From positions 1-64,000 of the forward strand of contig NZ_FRCQ01000028.1 of the NCBI RefSeq assembly GCF_900142965.1: a stretch of DNA of 64,000 bases, given 5' to 3'. This document shows positions 48,839 to 60,471 of the stretch, piece by piece. The position numbers and the translations under genes were made by a program. This DNA comes from Rhizobacter sp. OV335 (GTDB lineage: Bacteria; Pseudomonadota; Gammaproteobacteria; Burkholderiales; Burkholderiaceae_C). The stretch's first letter is position 1; each line of letters starts with the position of its first letter. The notes under the pieces are model-generated. The model saw nothing but the letters and a program-made list of their open reading frames with translations, was not told where the DNA came from and ran no database searches.

Positions 48839-50173
48839 CTACGGGGTCAGGACGACGTCCGGGGTTGCGGTCGCCGTCCTGATCGTCAGCGCGATGCCGA
48901 AGGCACCATCGGCGGCGCGCGCCAGGCTCAGCGTGCCGCCGATCTGGCGCGCGATCTGCGACACGATCGCGAGGCCCAGGCCGCAGTGGCCGAGCGAGCT
49001 GCGCTGGCGGTCCAGCCGCACGAAGGGCTGCAGGGCCTGGGCGAACTCGGCGTCGTTCAGGCCCGGGCCGTGGTCGAACACCGCGATCGACACGCCTCCC
49101 TCGCAGCGGCACAGGTCGACCATCACCGGCCGCTGGCCGTAGGCGAGCGCGTTGTCGATCAGGTTGCTGAGCAACCGCTGCACCGCGATGTCGGGCAGCA
49201 GTTCGTCGACGCCATCGCCGCGCAGCATCACGCCGGGGTCGGCATACATCGCGACCACCGCCCGCCCGGTGTCCCACAGCGGCTGCAGGCGGCCGAGCTG
49301 GATGTCGGCGCCGCCCTGCACATAGGCGAGGAACTGGTCGACGATGCGCTGCACCGAGCCCAGGTCCTGCAGCAGCGCATCGCCCACCGATTCGTCGCAC
49401 TGCGTCTCGATGCGCAGGCGCAGCCGCGACAGCGGTGTGCGCAGGTCGTGCGACACGCCGGCCAGCAACTGGCCGCGCGTGCGGTCGGCCTCGTCGACGC
49501 TGCGTGCCAGCGAGTTGAAGGCACGCGCGATCTGCTGCAGCTCGTCGCTGACGCCGGGCGGCAGCTCGATCGCCCGCAGCGCGCCGCGCCGCGTCGCGAT
49601 CTCGTGCGCCAGGCGCTTCAACGGCAGCGCGATCACCCGAAAGCCGATCCACAGGCTCAGCGCGGCGGTGCCGAACAGCAAGGCCAGCAAGGCCAGCAAG
49701 GTGATGGTCGGCGCGTTGCGCGGCGACGCATGGCGGTGCACGAAATTCCAGCGCTCGCCGTCGATGTCGGCCTCGATGCGCAGCACCAGGCCGTTGCGGT
49801 CGCTGATGTCGAGCACCGCGTCATGGCCGAGCGAGCGGGTGACGATGTCCTGCAGCCCGCCCGGCAGCTCGATCGACGGCTGGCGCAGCGGGCCGACGAT
49901 GTCGGCCCCGCCGTCCGGCGCGCCGCTGCGGCCGACCCAGAACGGGCCGTACGACAGCTCGACGGCCACGCGGTCGCGCTCGTCGGGCGGCGTCGTCAGC
50001 AGGTTCTGCTGCGCCTGGTGCGCCTCGCCGACCACCGCGACCAGCATGCCCTCGCTGAACGGCTCGAACAGCAGCGTGCGCAGCAGCAGCAGTTGCGCGA
50101 TCAGCGATGCGACGCTGATCAGCCCCACCAGCCAGGTGACGCGGCCGGCCAGCGAGCGGGGCAGCCAGTGCAT
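48839..50173 (-). CDS. EnvZ/OmpR-class sensor histidine kinase
   Basis: A 444-residue membrane kinase. It has TM1 at about 12-33, a periplasmic sensor at about 34-155, TM2 at about 157-178 and HAMP at about 180-232. The dimerisation/phospho-acceptor box is LLAGVSHDLRTPLSRLRL (His 242), followed by the catalytic domain with NLIDNALAYG, DHGPGL and GLGLAIVSQIARQIGG. The ATG shares one base with the stop of the response regulator gene (TGATG), so the pair is co-translated. Target genes and signal are unknown; the DUF4397 lipoprotein and the S41 protease are the immediate neighbours. Confidence 0.94.
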   Translation of the reverse strand: MHWLPRSLAGRVTWLVGLISVASLIAQLLLLRTLLFEPFSEGMLVAVVGEAHQAQQNLLTTPPDERDRVAVELSYGPFWVGRSGAPDGGADIVGPLRQPSIELPGGLQDIVTRSLGHDAVLDISDRNGLVLRIEADIDGERWNFVHRHASPRNAPTITLLALLALLFGTAALSLWIGFRVIALPLKRLAHEIATRRGALRAIELPPGVSDELQQIARAFNSLARSVDEADRTRGQLLAGVSHDLRTPLSRLRLRIETQCDESVGDALLQDLGSVQRIVDQFLAYVQGGADIQLGRLQPLWDTGRAVVAMYADPGVMLRGDGVDELLPDIAVQRLLSNLIDNALAYGQRPVMVDLCRCEGGVSIAVFDHGPGLNDAEFAQALQPFVRLDRQRSSLGHCGLGLAIVSQIARQIGGTLSLARAADGAFGIALTIRTATATPDVVLTP

Positions 50174-50886
50174 CAGCGCGCGGTTTCAGGCACGAACATG
50201 TAGCCGTGGCCGCGCACCGTCTGGATGAAGCGCGGGGTGCCGGGATCGGATTCGACGAGCTTGCGCAGGCGCATCACGGTGACGTCGATCGCGCGCAGCA
50301 GCAGCGATTCGCTGCGCGAATGCGAGACCGCGAGCAGCCGCTCGCGCGACACCGCAACGCCCGGGTTGGCCACCAGCTCGGCCAGCACCGAGAACTCGAC
50401 GGTGCTCAGCACGCGGGTCGCGCCGTTGCGGAACAGGCAGCGCGCGCTCACGTCGAACACGCTGCCGCCGAACTTGACCGGCGCCTGGTTCATCTGCGAC
50501 AGGCCCGGCGGCACGATCGCGCGGCGCAGCACGGCATGCACGCGCGCGAGCAGTTCGCGCGCCGAGAACGGCTTGCCGAGGAAATCGTCGGCGCCCATCT
50601 CGAGGCCCAGCACGCGGTCGATCTCCTCGCTGCGCGCGGTCAGGATGATGATGGGCACGCGGTCGCCCTCGGAGCGCAGCTTCTGGCAGGCCTGCAGGCC
50701 GCTCATGCCGGGCAGGCTGACGTCGAGCACCACCAGGTCGGGACGCAGCCGGTGGATGCGGCGCAGCAGGTCCTCGGCGGTGGCCATGCCGGTGACGACC
50801 AGACCCTGCTTCTCCAGGTAGTCGCACAGCATGGTGCGCAGCGGGTTGTCGTCCTCGACGACGTAGAGGTGGTAGGGCTTGCTCAT
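50173..50886 (-). CDS. OmpR-family response regulator
   Basis: A 237-residue regulator. The receiver domain is at about 5-120 with VVEDD, phospho-acceptor Asp in LVVLDVSLPG and the conserved Lys in GKPFS. A winged-helix DNA-binding domain follows at about 140-232 (VLSTVEFSVLAELVANPGVAVSRERLL ... RFIQTVRGHGYMFV). Partner of the kinase encoded directly downstream. It starts 90 bases after the S41 protease stop on the same strand. Confidence 0.95.
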   Translation of the reverse strand: MSKPYHLYVVEDDNPLRTMLCDYLEKQGLVVTGMATAEDLLRRIHRLRPDLVVLDVSLPGMSGLQACQKLRSEGDRVPIIILTARSEEIDRVLGLEMGADDFLGKPFSARELLARVHAVLRRAIVPPGLSQMNQAPVKFGGSVFDVSARCLFRNGATRVLSTVEFSVLAELVANPGVAVSRERLLAVSHSRSESLLLRAIDVTVMRLRKLVESDPGTPRFIQTVRGHGYMFVPETAR

Positions 50887-50976
50887 GGGCGCTCAGCTTA
50901 ATGAGCCGGCGTTGCGCGCTTGCTTCTGGTGCGTGTCTCCACATGTCGAATCATGTCAGGCGCGGTCCGGAGGAAC

Positions 50977-52314
50977 TCAGTCCGCCCACATCCCCGACCG
51001 TTCGCCGGGCTCCGCGCGCTGCGCCGCCCGTTGCGTGAACCGCGCCGAACGCTCGCGCGCAGACGACCCGGCCACCGGGCAGCTTCCGCTCTGCAGGTAA
51101 GCGACGGCCGCCCCGGTCAACGCCTCCGCCGGATCACCGAGCGTGCCGCTGAAGGTGTCGGTCGCGGCGCAGCTGGCGGCGATGCCGTTCCAGTACCCGC
51201 CCTCGCCGAGCGCGTTCGTGCCCTCGAAATTCACCGCGCTGTAGGTGTTGCCGCAGGACTCGCGCGGCTGGAAACCGACCGGCTTGCCGCAGGTGGCGTC
51301 GCCGATCGTCACGACGGTGGCGTAGGGCTTCAGCCCGTTGATCACCAGCTCGCTGGCCGAGCAGGTGCGCGCGCCGGTCAGCACGACGATGCGGTCGAAC
51401 GCCGCACCGGGCACCGAGCCGAAGACGTAGCGGCCGTTCGAAGCGGACTGGCGGGCATTGAAGGTCAGCCGCGCGAAGACCTGGTCGAGTCGGGTCGAAC
51501 CGGCCACCTCGGTGGCCAGCAGCGCGGCGGTCGAGACACGGCCGCCGCCGTTGTAGCGCAGATCGAGGATCAGCTCGGTGGCGCCGGCCGCGCGGAACTG
51601 CGTGAACGCATCGTCCAGCGGCTGCTCGGCCTGCGTGATGAAGTCCTTCAGCACCAGGTAGCCGGCCTTGACGCCGTTCGACAGCGTCAGCAGCCGGGTC
51701 GTCGGCACCGGTGTCAGCGCGTAGGTGCCGGCGGTCAGCGTGACGGTCTTCGCACCGCCCGGCGCGTCGATGACGAGGGTCAGCACATCACCGGCCTGCG
51801 CCGGCGTCAGCGCCGAGAAATCGTCGGCCGCCACCAGCTCGGCGGCGCTGCGGCCGTTCGCCGAGCTGATCACGTCGCCGCGCACCAGCCCGGCGGCGGC
51901 AGCGGGCGACAGCGGCTCCACGTAGCGCACCTTCAGCGGCAACTGCAGCTCCAGCCCGTTGACCGAGACGCCGTAGCCCAGCGTGCGCCCGGCGCCGAAG
52001 AACTGGCTGTACGACGCGCTGCTCTCGATGTAGCTCCAGCGGTCGGCCGGCACCGGCGCGGCGCCGGTGAACAGCAGCGCGTCGAAGTAATCGGGCACGC
52101 TCGCGTAGGGGCCGGGCTCCGGGTTCGGCGAGCGGCCGCTCCAGTAGTACCAGTCGGCCATGTAGCCGCGCAGCCAGCTCTTCTGGGTGCCGAGGTCGCA
52201 ACTCGGGGCGCCGCCGTTCAGTGGCAGGCCGTCGTCGCTGCCGCCGCAGCCGGCCAGCACGGTCAGCACGGCCAGGGTGGCGGACGCGAACAGCTTCGTG
52301 GGCAGTCGTCGCAT
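50977..52314 (-). CDS. S41 family C-terminal-processing-type peptidase lipoprotein
   Basis: A 445-residue exported serine protease. The lipobox VLAGC (Cys about 23) predicts a lipoprotein. A degenerate PDZ-like segment is at about 110-195 (VEPLSPAAAAGLVRGDVISSANG). The peptidase S41 core at about 220-400 has LILDLRYNGGG, the catalytic serine in ARTCSASELVINGLK and a lysine in TCGKPVGF in the expected Ser-Lys arrangement. Cysteines near these motifs may form disulfides. The C-terminal 40 residues are Arg/Ala-rich and low complexity. It is divergent from valS with 160 bases between starts. Substrate unknown. Confidence 0.9.
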   Translation of the reverse strand: MRRLPTKLFASATLAVLTVLAGCGGSDDGLPLNGGAPSCDLGTQKSWLRGYMADWYYWSGRSPNPEPGPYASVPDYFDALLFTGAAPVPADRWSYIESSASYSQFFGAGRTLGYGVSVNGLELQLPLKVRYVEPLSPAAAAGLVRGDVISSANGRSAAELVAADDFSALTPAQAGDVLTLVIDAPGGAKTVTLTAGTYALTPVPTTRLLTLSNGVKAGYLVLKDFITQAEQPLDDAFTQFRAAGATELILDLRYNGGGRVSTAALLATEVAGSTRLDQVFARLTFNARQSASNGRYVFGSVPGAAFDRIVVLTGARTCSASELVINGLKPYATVVTIGDATCGKPVGFQPRESCGNTYSAVNFEGTNALGEGGYWNGIAASCAATDTFSGTLGDPAEALTGAAVAYLQSGSCPVAGSSARERSARFTQRAAQRAEPGERSGMWAD

Positions 52315-52474
52315 GGGTGGCTCCCGTTTCAGGGTCAGATACAGGATCAGGATCGCAAGCGCGTGATCGCCGCCACCATAGCAGCACGGGGCCCCCGCCT
52401 ACAATTCCGCCTTCCCCTGCCCAGCCTGCGCGCCAGCTCCGTGGCCGCCGTCGATCCGACCCCATCGCACCCCT

Positions 52475-55315
<2,841 letters not shown>

Positions 55316-56258
55316 ACTCGCGCGGTGCGCCGGGCGTGATCGCGAGCAGCTCGTCGATGCGCCGTGCCACCGCCCACGAACTGCGCAGCCGCGATTCGCG
55401 CGTGGTGCTCGCCACGCGCGGCGTGACCTGCAGCGTGTCCATGCCGCTCAGCGGGCGGCCCGGCTCGGTGGCGCCCGGCTCCAGGCTGTCGAGCCAGACG
55501 GCCGAGACGCGGCCGCTGGTCAGCACGTCGGCCAGCGTCTTCTCGTCGAACAGCGCCGAGTGCGCGATGCTGACGATCACCTGGTTCGGCTTGCAGAACG
55601 GCAGGAAGCGCTCGCCCAGCAGCCCGTGGTAGCGGCTGAAGTAGTTCAGCTGCACGCACACCGCATCGGAGCGCTCCAGCAGCTCGCGCAGCCCCAGCGG
55701 CGCGACCTGCCAGCGCTCCCAGACGCTGTCGCTCGCATGCAGTGAGGGGTCGTAGCCGACCAGCCGCGAGCCGAAGCCGCTCAGCATCTTGGCCATCGCC
55801 TTGGCGGCCGGCGGCATGCCGATCAACCCGACGGTGCAGGCCCCGAGCTCACGGCCGACCAGCATGCCGTCGGAGCCGACCACCGGCACGCGGCGCAGCA
55901 GCGACAGCAGGGCGCCGATCATGAATTCGGCCTCGGCCTGCGCGGTGGCGGTCTGGCTGCGAACCACCTCGATGCCGGCGCGCGCGCAGGCATCGAGGTC
56001 GATGTTCTCGGCACCGGCGCTGACCCGGCCGACCGCGCGCAGCACCGGCGCGTAGTGCAGCGCCTGCGCATCCAGCGCCACGGTGGGCGGCAGGATCAGC
56101 GCCCGCACGTTGTAGAGCGCCTGGCGGAAGGCCCGCGTGTCGCGCGCCAGCTCGGGCGCTTGCCGAAGCGAATAGCGCGCATCGAGCCACTGCATGACTT
56201 CTGCTTCCAGCGGTTCGATGATCAGCAAGTCCATGCGGCGTCGAGAGGCTCTGCCCTG

Positions 56259-56289
56259 GTGTCACAAGCCCTCCAAAAGCGCGTGACAC
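56259..56289. promoter_or_regulatory. Inverted repeat in the dehydrogenase-like/galU divergent gap
   Basis: GTGTCAC (56259-56265) and GTGACAC (56283-56289) form a perfect 7-base inverted repeat with a 17-base spacer in the 98-base gap between divergent genes. Spacing of about two helical turns suits a dimeric regulator. The regulator is unknown. Confidence 0.35.
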
Positions 56290-56332
56290 AATGGTTTTTC
56301 GTTGATTAATTCACACAGGGGATTGTAACTAA

Positions 56333-57199
56333 ATGTTTGTCAACAAGGCGATCTTTCCGGTGGCGGGCCTCGGCACGCGCTTTCTTCCTGCGACCAAAGC
56401 CCAACCGAAGGAAATGCTGCCGGTGGTCGACAAGCCCCTGATCCAATACGCGGTCGAAGAGGCCTATGCGGCCGGCGTGCGCGAAATGATTTTCGTGACC
56501 GGCCGGCACAAGCGCCCCATCGAAGACCACTTTGACATGACCTTCGAGTTGGAGGTAGCCCTCGAACAGGCGGGTAAGCAAGAGTTACTGGATGTCGTGC
56601 ACAGCGTGAAGCCAGACGACATGGAGTGCGTCTACGTGCGCCAGCCGCAGGCACTGGGGCTGGGTCATGCGGTGCTGTGCGGGCAGCGGCTGATCGGCAA
56701 CGAGCCGTTCGCGGTGCTGCTGGCCGACGACCTGATGGTCGGGCAGAAGCCGGTGCTGCAGCAGATGGTCGAGCAGTTCGCCGAATGGCGGGTGTCGATG
56801 CTGGCGGTGCAGGAAGTGCCGCCGGAGCAGACGCGGCGCTACGGCATCGTCGACGGGCACGCGGTGAACGACCGGTTGATCGACATCACGCGCATCGTCG
56901 AGAAGCCGGCGCCGGAAGAAGCGCCGTCGCGGCTCGGCGTGGCCGGGCGCTACATCCTGACGCCGGGCGTGTTCACCGAGATCGCGAACCAGCCGCGCGG
57001 CGTCGGTGGCGAGATCCAGTTGACCGACGGCATCGCCGGGCTGCTGCGGCGCGAGAAGGTGTTCGCGTACCGCTACGAGGGGCGGCGCTACGACTGCGGC
57101 AGCAAGGAAGGCTTCCTGGAGGCCAACGTGGAGCTGGCGCTGGCACATCCGGTGCTCGGGCCGGATTTCCGGAAGTACCTGAAGAACCTGGAGTTCTAG
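56333..57199 (+). CDS. galU: UTP-glucose-1-phosphate uridylyltransferase
   Basis: A 288-residue enzyme making UDP-glucose for polysaccharide, LPS and nucleotide-sugar synthesis. Conserved features are the nucleotide-binding start AIFPVAGLGTRFLPATKAQPKEMLPVVDKPLIQYAVEEA, the segment LGLGHAVLCG, LLADDLMV (Asp for UTP/Mg) and the C-terminal CGSKEGFLEANVELAL. Length is typical. An AGGGGA lies about 12 bases before the ATG, a rather long spacing. It is followed, convergently, by the tusA-type gene after 5 bases. Confidence 0.97.
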   Translation: MFVNKAIFPVAGLGTRFLPATKAQPKEMLPVVDKPLIQYAVEEAYAAGVREMIFVTGRHKRPIEDHFDMTFELEVALEQAGKQELLDVVHSVKPDDMECVYVRQPQALGLGHAVLCGQRLIGNEPFAVLLADDLMVGQKPVLQQMVEQFAEWRVSMLAVQEVPPEQTRRYGIVDGHAVNDRLIDITRIVEKPAPEEAPSRLGVAGRYILTPGVFTEIANQPRGVGGEIQLTDGIAGLLRREKVFAYRYEGRRYDCGSKEGFLEANVELALAHPVLGPDFRKYLKNLEF

Positions 57200-57204
57200 G
57201 CCTG

Positions 57205-57432
57205 TCAGCGGCGCCTCAGCAGGTGGATGAACTCCTCGTTCACCGCCTGCTGCTGCACCAGCTCGTTGCCGGTCTGCCGCGCGAACGCCTGGAAATCGCG
57301 CATCGACCCCGGGTCGGTCGCGATCACCTTCAGCAGCTCGCCGCTGTTCATGTCGGCCAGCGCCTTCTTGGCCTTCAGGATCGGCAGCGGGCAGTTCATG
57401 CCGCGGGCGTCGACTTCTTTTTGCGCATCCAT
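57205..57432 (-). CDS. tusA: TusA/SirA-family sulfur carrier protein
   Basis: A 75-residue protein with the family signature VDARGMNCPLPILKAKKAL, where Cys in CPxP is the persulfide carrier, followed by the usual beta-alpha-beta fold. It delivers sulfur from cysteine desulfurases to acceptors such as tRNA thiolation or sulfur metabolism enzymes. The last residues (EFIHLLRRR) are basic as in the family. It starts 11 bases after the NUDIX stop and shares a transcription unit with cysM, a sulfur-assimilation gene. Confidence 0.92.
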   Translation of the reverse strand: MDAQKEVDARGMNCPLPILKAKKALADMNSGELLKVIATDPGSMRDFQAFARQTGNELVQQQAVNEEFIHLLRRR

Positions 57433-57443
57433 CGCGTGTCCTT

Positions 57444-57995
57444 TCAGTTCGGGTCGACCGGCCGCGGCATCAACTCGCGCCATTGCGGCGTGATGCCGCG
57501 CGCGGTCAGCCAGTCGGCCAGCGCATAGCCGGTGCCGGCCGGCCAGCATTGCACCGTCTCGGGCGTGAAGAGCTTGTACTCGACCAGCTCCGGCGACAGC
57601 TTGATCTCGCCGCGCGCCACCGCGTGGTACGCGATGATCACCTGGTTCATCCGCTGGAAATCGTAGGCGCCGATGATCTGCAGGCGATCGACGGTCAGCG
57701 AGGTTTCTTCCATCACCTCGCGGGTGATGCCCTCCTGCGGCGTCTCGCCGGCTTCCATGAAGCCGGTGATCAGGCCGAAGTACCTGCCGGGCCACGCGGC
57801 GTTGCGCGCGAGCAGCAGCTGCCCGTCACGATCGGCCAGCTCGAGCACCGCGGCCAGCACCGGCGTCGGGTTGTTCCAGTGCGTCCAGCCACAGGCCGGG
57901 CAGCGCAGCCGCGTCTTCGGGCCGCCGTCTTCGTCAAGCGTCACCGGCTGCAGGCCGGTCGCGCAGTTCGGGCAGAAGCGGGTTTCGTGGTTCAT
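57444..57995 (-). CDS. NUDIX hydrolase with N-terminal zinc ribbon (NudC-like)
   Basis: A 183-residue protein. The N-terminal zinc ribbon has two Cys pairs (FCPNCATG and RCPACGWTHWNNPTPV), followed by a NUDIX domain with the full box GFMEAGETPQEGITREVMEET, which provides the Mg-binding glutamates. The zinc ribbon plus HWNNPTPV resembles the NADH pyrophosphatase/decapping NudC group, but it lacks the long N-terminal domain, so the substrate is uncertain. It lies 8 bases after cysM and 11 before the tusA-type gene. Confidence 0.9.
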   Translation of the reverse strand: MNHETRFCPNCATGLQPVTLDEDGGPKTRLRCPACGWTHWNNPTPVLAAVLELADRDGQLLLARNAAWPGRYFGLITGFMEAGETPQEGITREVMEETSLTVDRLQIIGAYDFQRMNQVIIAYHAVARGEIKLSPELVEYKLFTPETVQCWPAGTGYALADWLTARGITPQWRELMPRPVDPN

Positions 57996-58003
57996 TGACG
58001 TGC

Positions 58004-58909
58004 TCAGGCGGGAAAGACGCCGGTGGACAGGTAGCGGTCGCCACGGTCGCAGACGACGAACACGATGGTCGCGTTCTCGACGCGCTTGGCCGTCTCGAGC
58101 GCCACCCAGCAGGCGCCGGCCGCCGAGATGCCGCCGAACAGGCCTTCCTCGCGCGCCAGCCGGCGCGCCATGTCCTCGGCCGCGTCCTGGCTGACGTTCA
58201 CCGTCTCGTCGATGAAGGTCGGGTCGTAGATCTTCGGCAGGTAGGCCTCGGGCCACTTGCGGATGCCGGGGATGCGCGAGCCTTCGGCCGGCTGCGCGCC
58301 GATGATGCGCACGGCCGGGTTCTGCTCCTTCAGGTAGCGCGAGGTGCCGGTGATGGTGCCGGTGGTGCCCATCGCGCTGACGAAGTGCGTGACGCGCCCG
58401 CCGGTGTCGGCCCAGATCTCGGGGCCGGTGGTCTCGTAGTGCACGCGCGGGTTGTCGGCATTCGCGAACTGGTCGAGCACGCGGCCCTTGCCGTCGCGCT
58501 GCATCTGCTCGGCCAGGTCGCGCGCGTATTCCATGCCGCCGCTGCGCGGCGTGAGGATCAGCTCGGCGCCGAACGCCTTCATCGTCTGCGCACGCTCGAT
58601 GCTCAGGTCCTCCGGCATGATCAGCAGCATGCGGTAGCCGCGGATCGCCGCGGCCATCGCGAGCGCGATGCCGGTGTTGCCCGAGGTGGCCTCGATCAGC
58701 GTGTCGCCGGGGCGGATGTCGCCACGCTCCTCGGCGCGCCGGATCATGCTGATCGCCGGTCGGTCTTTCACCGAACCGGCCGGGTTGTTGCCTTCGAGCT
58801 TGGCCAGGATCACGTTGCCGCGCCGATCGTTGTCGGCGCCCGGCAGGCGCTGCAGCCGCACCAGCGGCGTCTGTCCGATCACGTCTTCGAGGGTCTTGTA
58901 CGGCGTCAT
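58004..58909 (-). CDS. cysM: Cysteine synthase B (O-acetylserine/thiosulfate sulfhydrylase)
   Basis: A 301-residue PLP enzyme of the cysteine synthase family. The PLP lysine is in EGNNPAGSVKDRPA (about residue 44), the phosphate loop in EATSGNTGIALA, and GTTGTITGTSRYLKE is typical. Overall features (ARTG-type variation, the segment IGAQPAEGSRIPGIRKWPEAYLP) match CysM rather than CysK. It makes cysteine from O-acetylserine and sulfide or S-sulfocysteine from thiosulfate. First gene of a cysM-NUDIX-tusA run, 57 bases after the LysR gene on the same strand. Confidence 0.94.
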   Translation of the reverse strand: MTPYKTLEDVIGQTPLVRLQRLPGADNDRRGNVILAKLEGNNPAGSVKDRPAISMIRRAEERGDIRPGDTLIEATSGNTGIALAMAAAIRGYRMLLIMPEDLSIERAQTMKAFGAELILTPRSGGMEYARDLAEQMQRDGKGRVLDQFANADNPRVHYETTGPEIWADTGGRVTHFVSAMGTTGTITGTSRYLKEQNPAVRIIGAQPAEGSRIPGIRKWPEAYLPKIYDPTFIDETVNVSQDAAEDMARRLAREEGLFGGISAAGACWVALETAKRVENATIVFVVCDRGDRYLSTGVFPA

Positions 58910-58966
58910 GGGGTCTCCTCGCGGGATTGTCGCAGGGCTGCGCAAGGCGCGGCAGGCACGAGGGCT

Positions 58967-59911
58967 TCAGGCGCCGTCGGCCGCCGCGTCTGCGGCGACC
59001 AGCGCCTCGACCACCGCGCACAGCCAGCGCAGCGCCGGGTCCTTGTCGCGGCTCGCGTGGTGGACGATCGCCACCGGGCTGGGCGGCAGCTTCAGCGGCA
59101 CCGCCACCTGCACCAGCCCGAAGTCGCGCTGCCAGCCTGCCGCCAGCACCTGCGGCACGGTGGCGATCGCCGGCACCTGCTGCAGCACGCGCGGCAGCGA
59201 CGAGAAGCGCGGGCTGGTGCAGACGATGCGACGCTTCAGCCCGAGCGCGTCGAGCGCATCGTCGACCGTGCCGTGGAAGGCGCCGCGGTAGGTGACCATC
59301 AGGTGCGGCAGCGCCGCGAACTGCTTCAGCGTCAACTTGCCCCGGGCGCCGATCACACCGGGCCGCGCGACGCAGCAGTACGGCACTGTCGCGAGCGGCC
59401 GGCTGCGCTGCCAGGCCGGGCCGGCGGGAAAGGCGCCGATCGCGAGGTCGAGCTGCTCCTGCAGCAGCATGTCGGCGACGCGGAAGCGGTCGGTCGCGAC
59501 GACGGCGATGCGCGCGAGCGGCGCCTCGGCCGCCAGCCGCGCGAGCAGGCCGGGCAGCAGCCAGGTGTCGATCCAGTCCGGCATGCCGATCACGAAGCTG
59601 CGGTCGCTGCGCGCCGGATCGAAGGCTGGCGCATCGGAGACGACGGCCTGCAGCTCGGCCAGCGCCGGCGCGAGCGCGACCTGCAGCTCCAGCCCGCGCT
59701 GCGTCGGCTGCATGCCGCCCTTGCCGCGCACCAGCAGCTCGTCCTGGAACAGCTCGCGCAGGCGCGCCAGCGCGCCGCTGACCGCCGGCTGCCCGAGGTG
59801 CAGGCAGGCAGCGGCCTTCGACACGCTGCGCTCGCGCAGCAGCACCAGCAGCGTCACCAGCAGGTTGAGGTCGACGCCCCTGAAATCGCGCTCTCTGATA
59901 GTGCCGATCAT
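58967..59911 (-). CDS. LysR family transcriptional regulator
   Basis: A 314-residue regulator. The winged helix-turn-helix is at about 13-72 (DLNLLVTLLVLLRERSVSKAAACLHLGQPAVSGALARLRELF) and the effector-binding domain at about 100-300 (SFVIGMPDWIDTWLLPGLLARL). The start is taken at 59911; an ATG 39 bases upstream (59950) would run through the inverted repeat 59912-59946 and is less likely. It is divergent from the HbpS-like gene and its inverted repeat touches its own start codon, pointing to autoregulation. It may also be read through into cysM. Confidence 0.93.
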   Translation of the reverse strand: MIGTIRERDFRGVDLNLLVTLLVLLRERSVSKAAACLHLGQPAVSGALARLRELFQDELLVRGKGGMQPTQRGLELQVALAPALAELQAVVSDAPAFDPARSDRSFVIGMPDWIDTWLLPGLLARLAAEAPLARIAVVATDRFRVADMLLQEQLDLAIGAFPAGPAWQRSRPLATVPYCCVARPGVIGARGKLTLKQFAALPHLMVTYRGAFHGTVDDALDALGLKRRIVCTSPRFSSLPRVLQQVPAIATVPQVLAAGWQRDFGLVQVAVPLKLPPSPVAIVHHASRDKDPALRWLCAVVEALVAADAAADGA

Positions 59912-59946
59912 TTCAATCGATTTGCGTGATGAAGGCTTCGATTGAA
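59912..59946. promoter_or_regulatory. Inverted-repeat operator between LysR and HbpS-like genes
   Basis: TTCAATCGA (59912-59920) and TCGATTGAA (59938-59946) are a perfect 9-base inverted repeat with a 17-base spacer in the divergent promoter region. The spacing, about 26 bases centre to centre, suits two DNA helical turns. It abuts the LysR ATG, so binding would block that gene and could activate the divergent one. Confidence 0.6.
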
Positions 59947-59977
59947 TCATGGGCCACCCTTCAACGGAGCACTGCCC

Positions 59978-60418
59978 ATGACTTCTTCTTCACCGCACAC
60001 CCTTCCGATGGCCTCGATCACCCGCGAAGCCGCCGCCTCGCTGATCGGTCACGCCCAGGCCGCCGCCCGCTCGCTCGGCATCCAGGTCGCCGTGGCCATC
60101 ACCGACGCGACCGGCGAGCTGAAGGCCTTCGAGCGCGACGATGGCGCCCGCTTCCTGACGGCCTCGATCGCGGTCGACAAGGCCTGGACGGCCACCTCCT
60201 ACGGCGTGTCGACGCGCCAATGGACGGTCATCCTCGAGCGCCCGATGGCGGCGCAGCTGGCGCACCGGCCGCGCTTCGTCGCGGTCGGCGGCGGCTGCCC
60301 GATCTTCGACGGTGCGCAGCTGGTCGGCGGCATCGGCATTTCGGGCGGTGACGCCGAGCAGGACCACCAGGTGGCCGAGCGGGCGCTCGCGGCGCTCGGC
60401 CTGGCCGCATCGGCCTGA
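59978..60418 (+). CDS. GlcG/HbpS family heme-binding-like protein
   Basis: A 146-residue protein of the GlcG/HbpS fold: AQAAARSLGIQVAVAITDATGELKAFERDDGA, then DKAWTATSYGVSTRQW, PRFVAVGGGCPIFDGAQLVGGIGISGGDAEQDHQVAERAL. Related proteins bind heme or small cofactors (HbpS), or are encoded in glycolate and other catabolic operons. No signal peptide is evident. The ATG at 59978 is chosen because it follows ACGGAGC; a TTG at 59942 is in frame but lies in the operator. Divergent from, and probably controlled by, the LysR gene. Confidence 0.88.
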   Translation: MTSSSPHTLPMASITREAAASLIGHAQAAARSLGIQVAVAITDATGELKAFERDDGARFLTASIAVDKAWTATSYGVSTRQWTVILERPMAAQLAHRPRFVAVGGGCPIFDGAQLVGGIGISGGDAEQDHQVAERALAALGLAASA

Positions 60419-60471
60419 TTGCCCTTCCTCTTCCTCTTTCTCTTTCCCCCTTGATCGAAAGATTGCCCCCC

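Noticed and set aside
56308-56328. TTGATT and TGTAAC as a sigma-70 promoter for galU
   Set aside because: Transcription would begin at or inside the start codon, leaving no room for the AGGGGA ribosome-binding site upstream.
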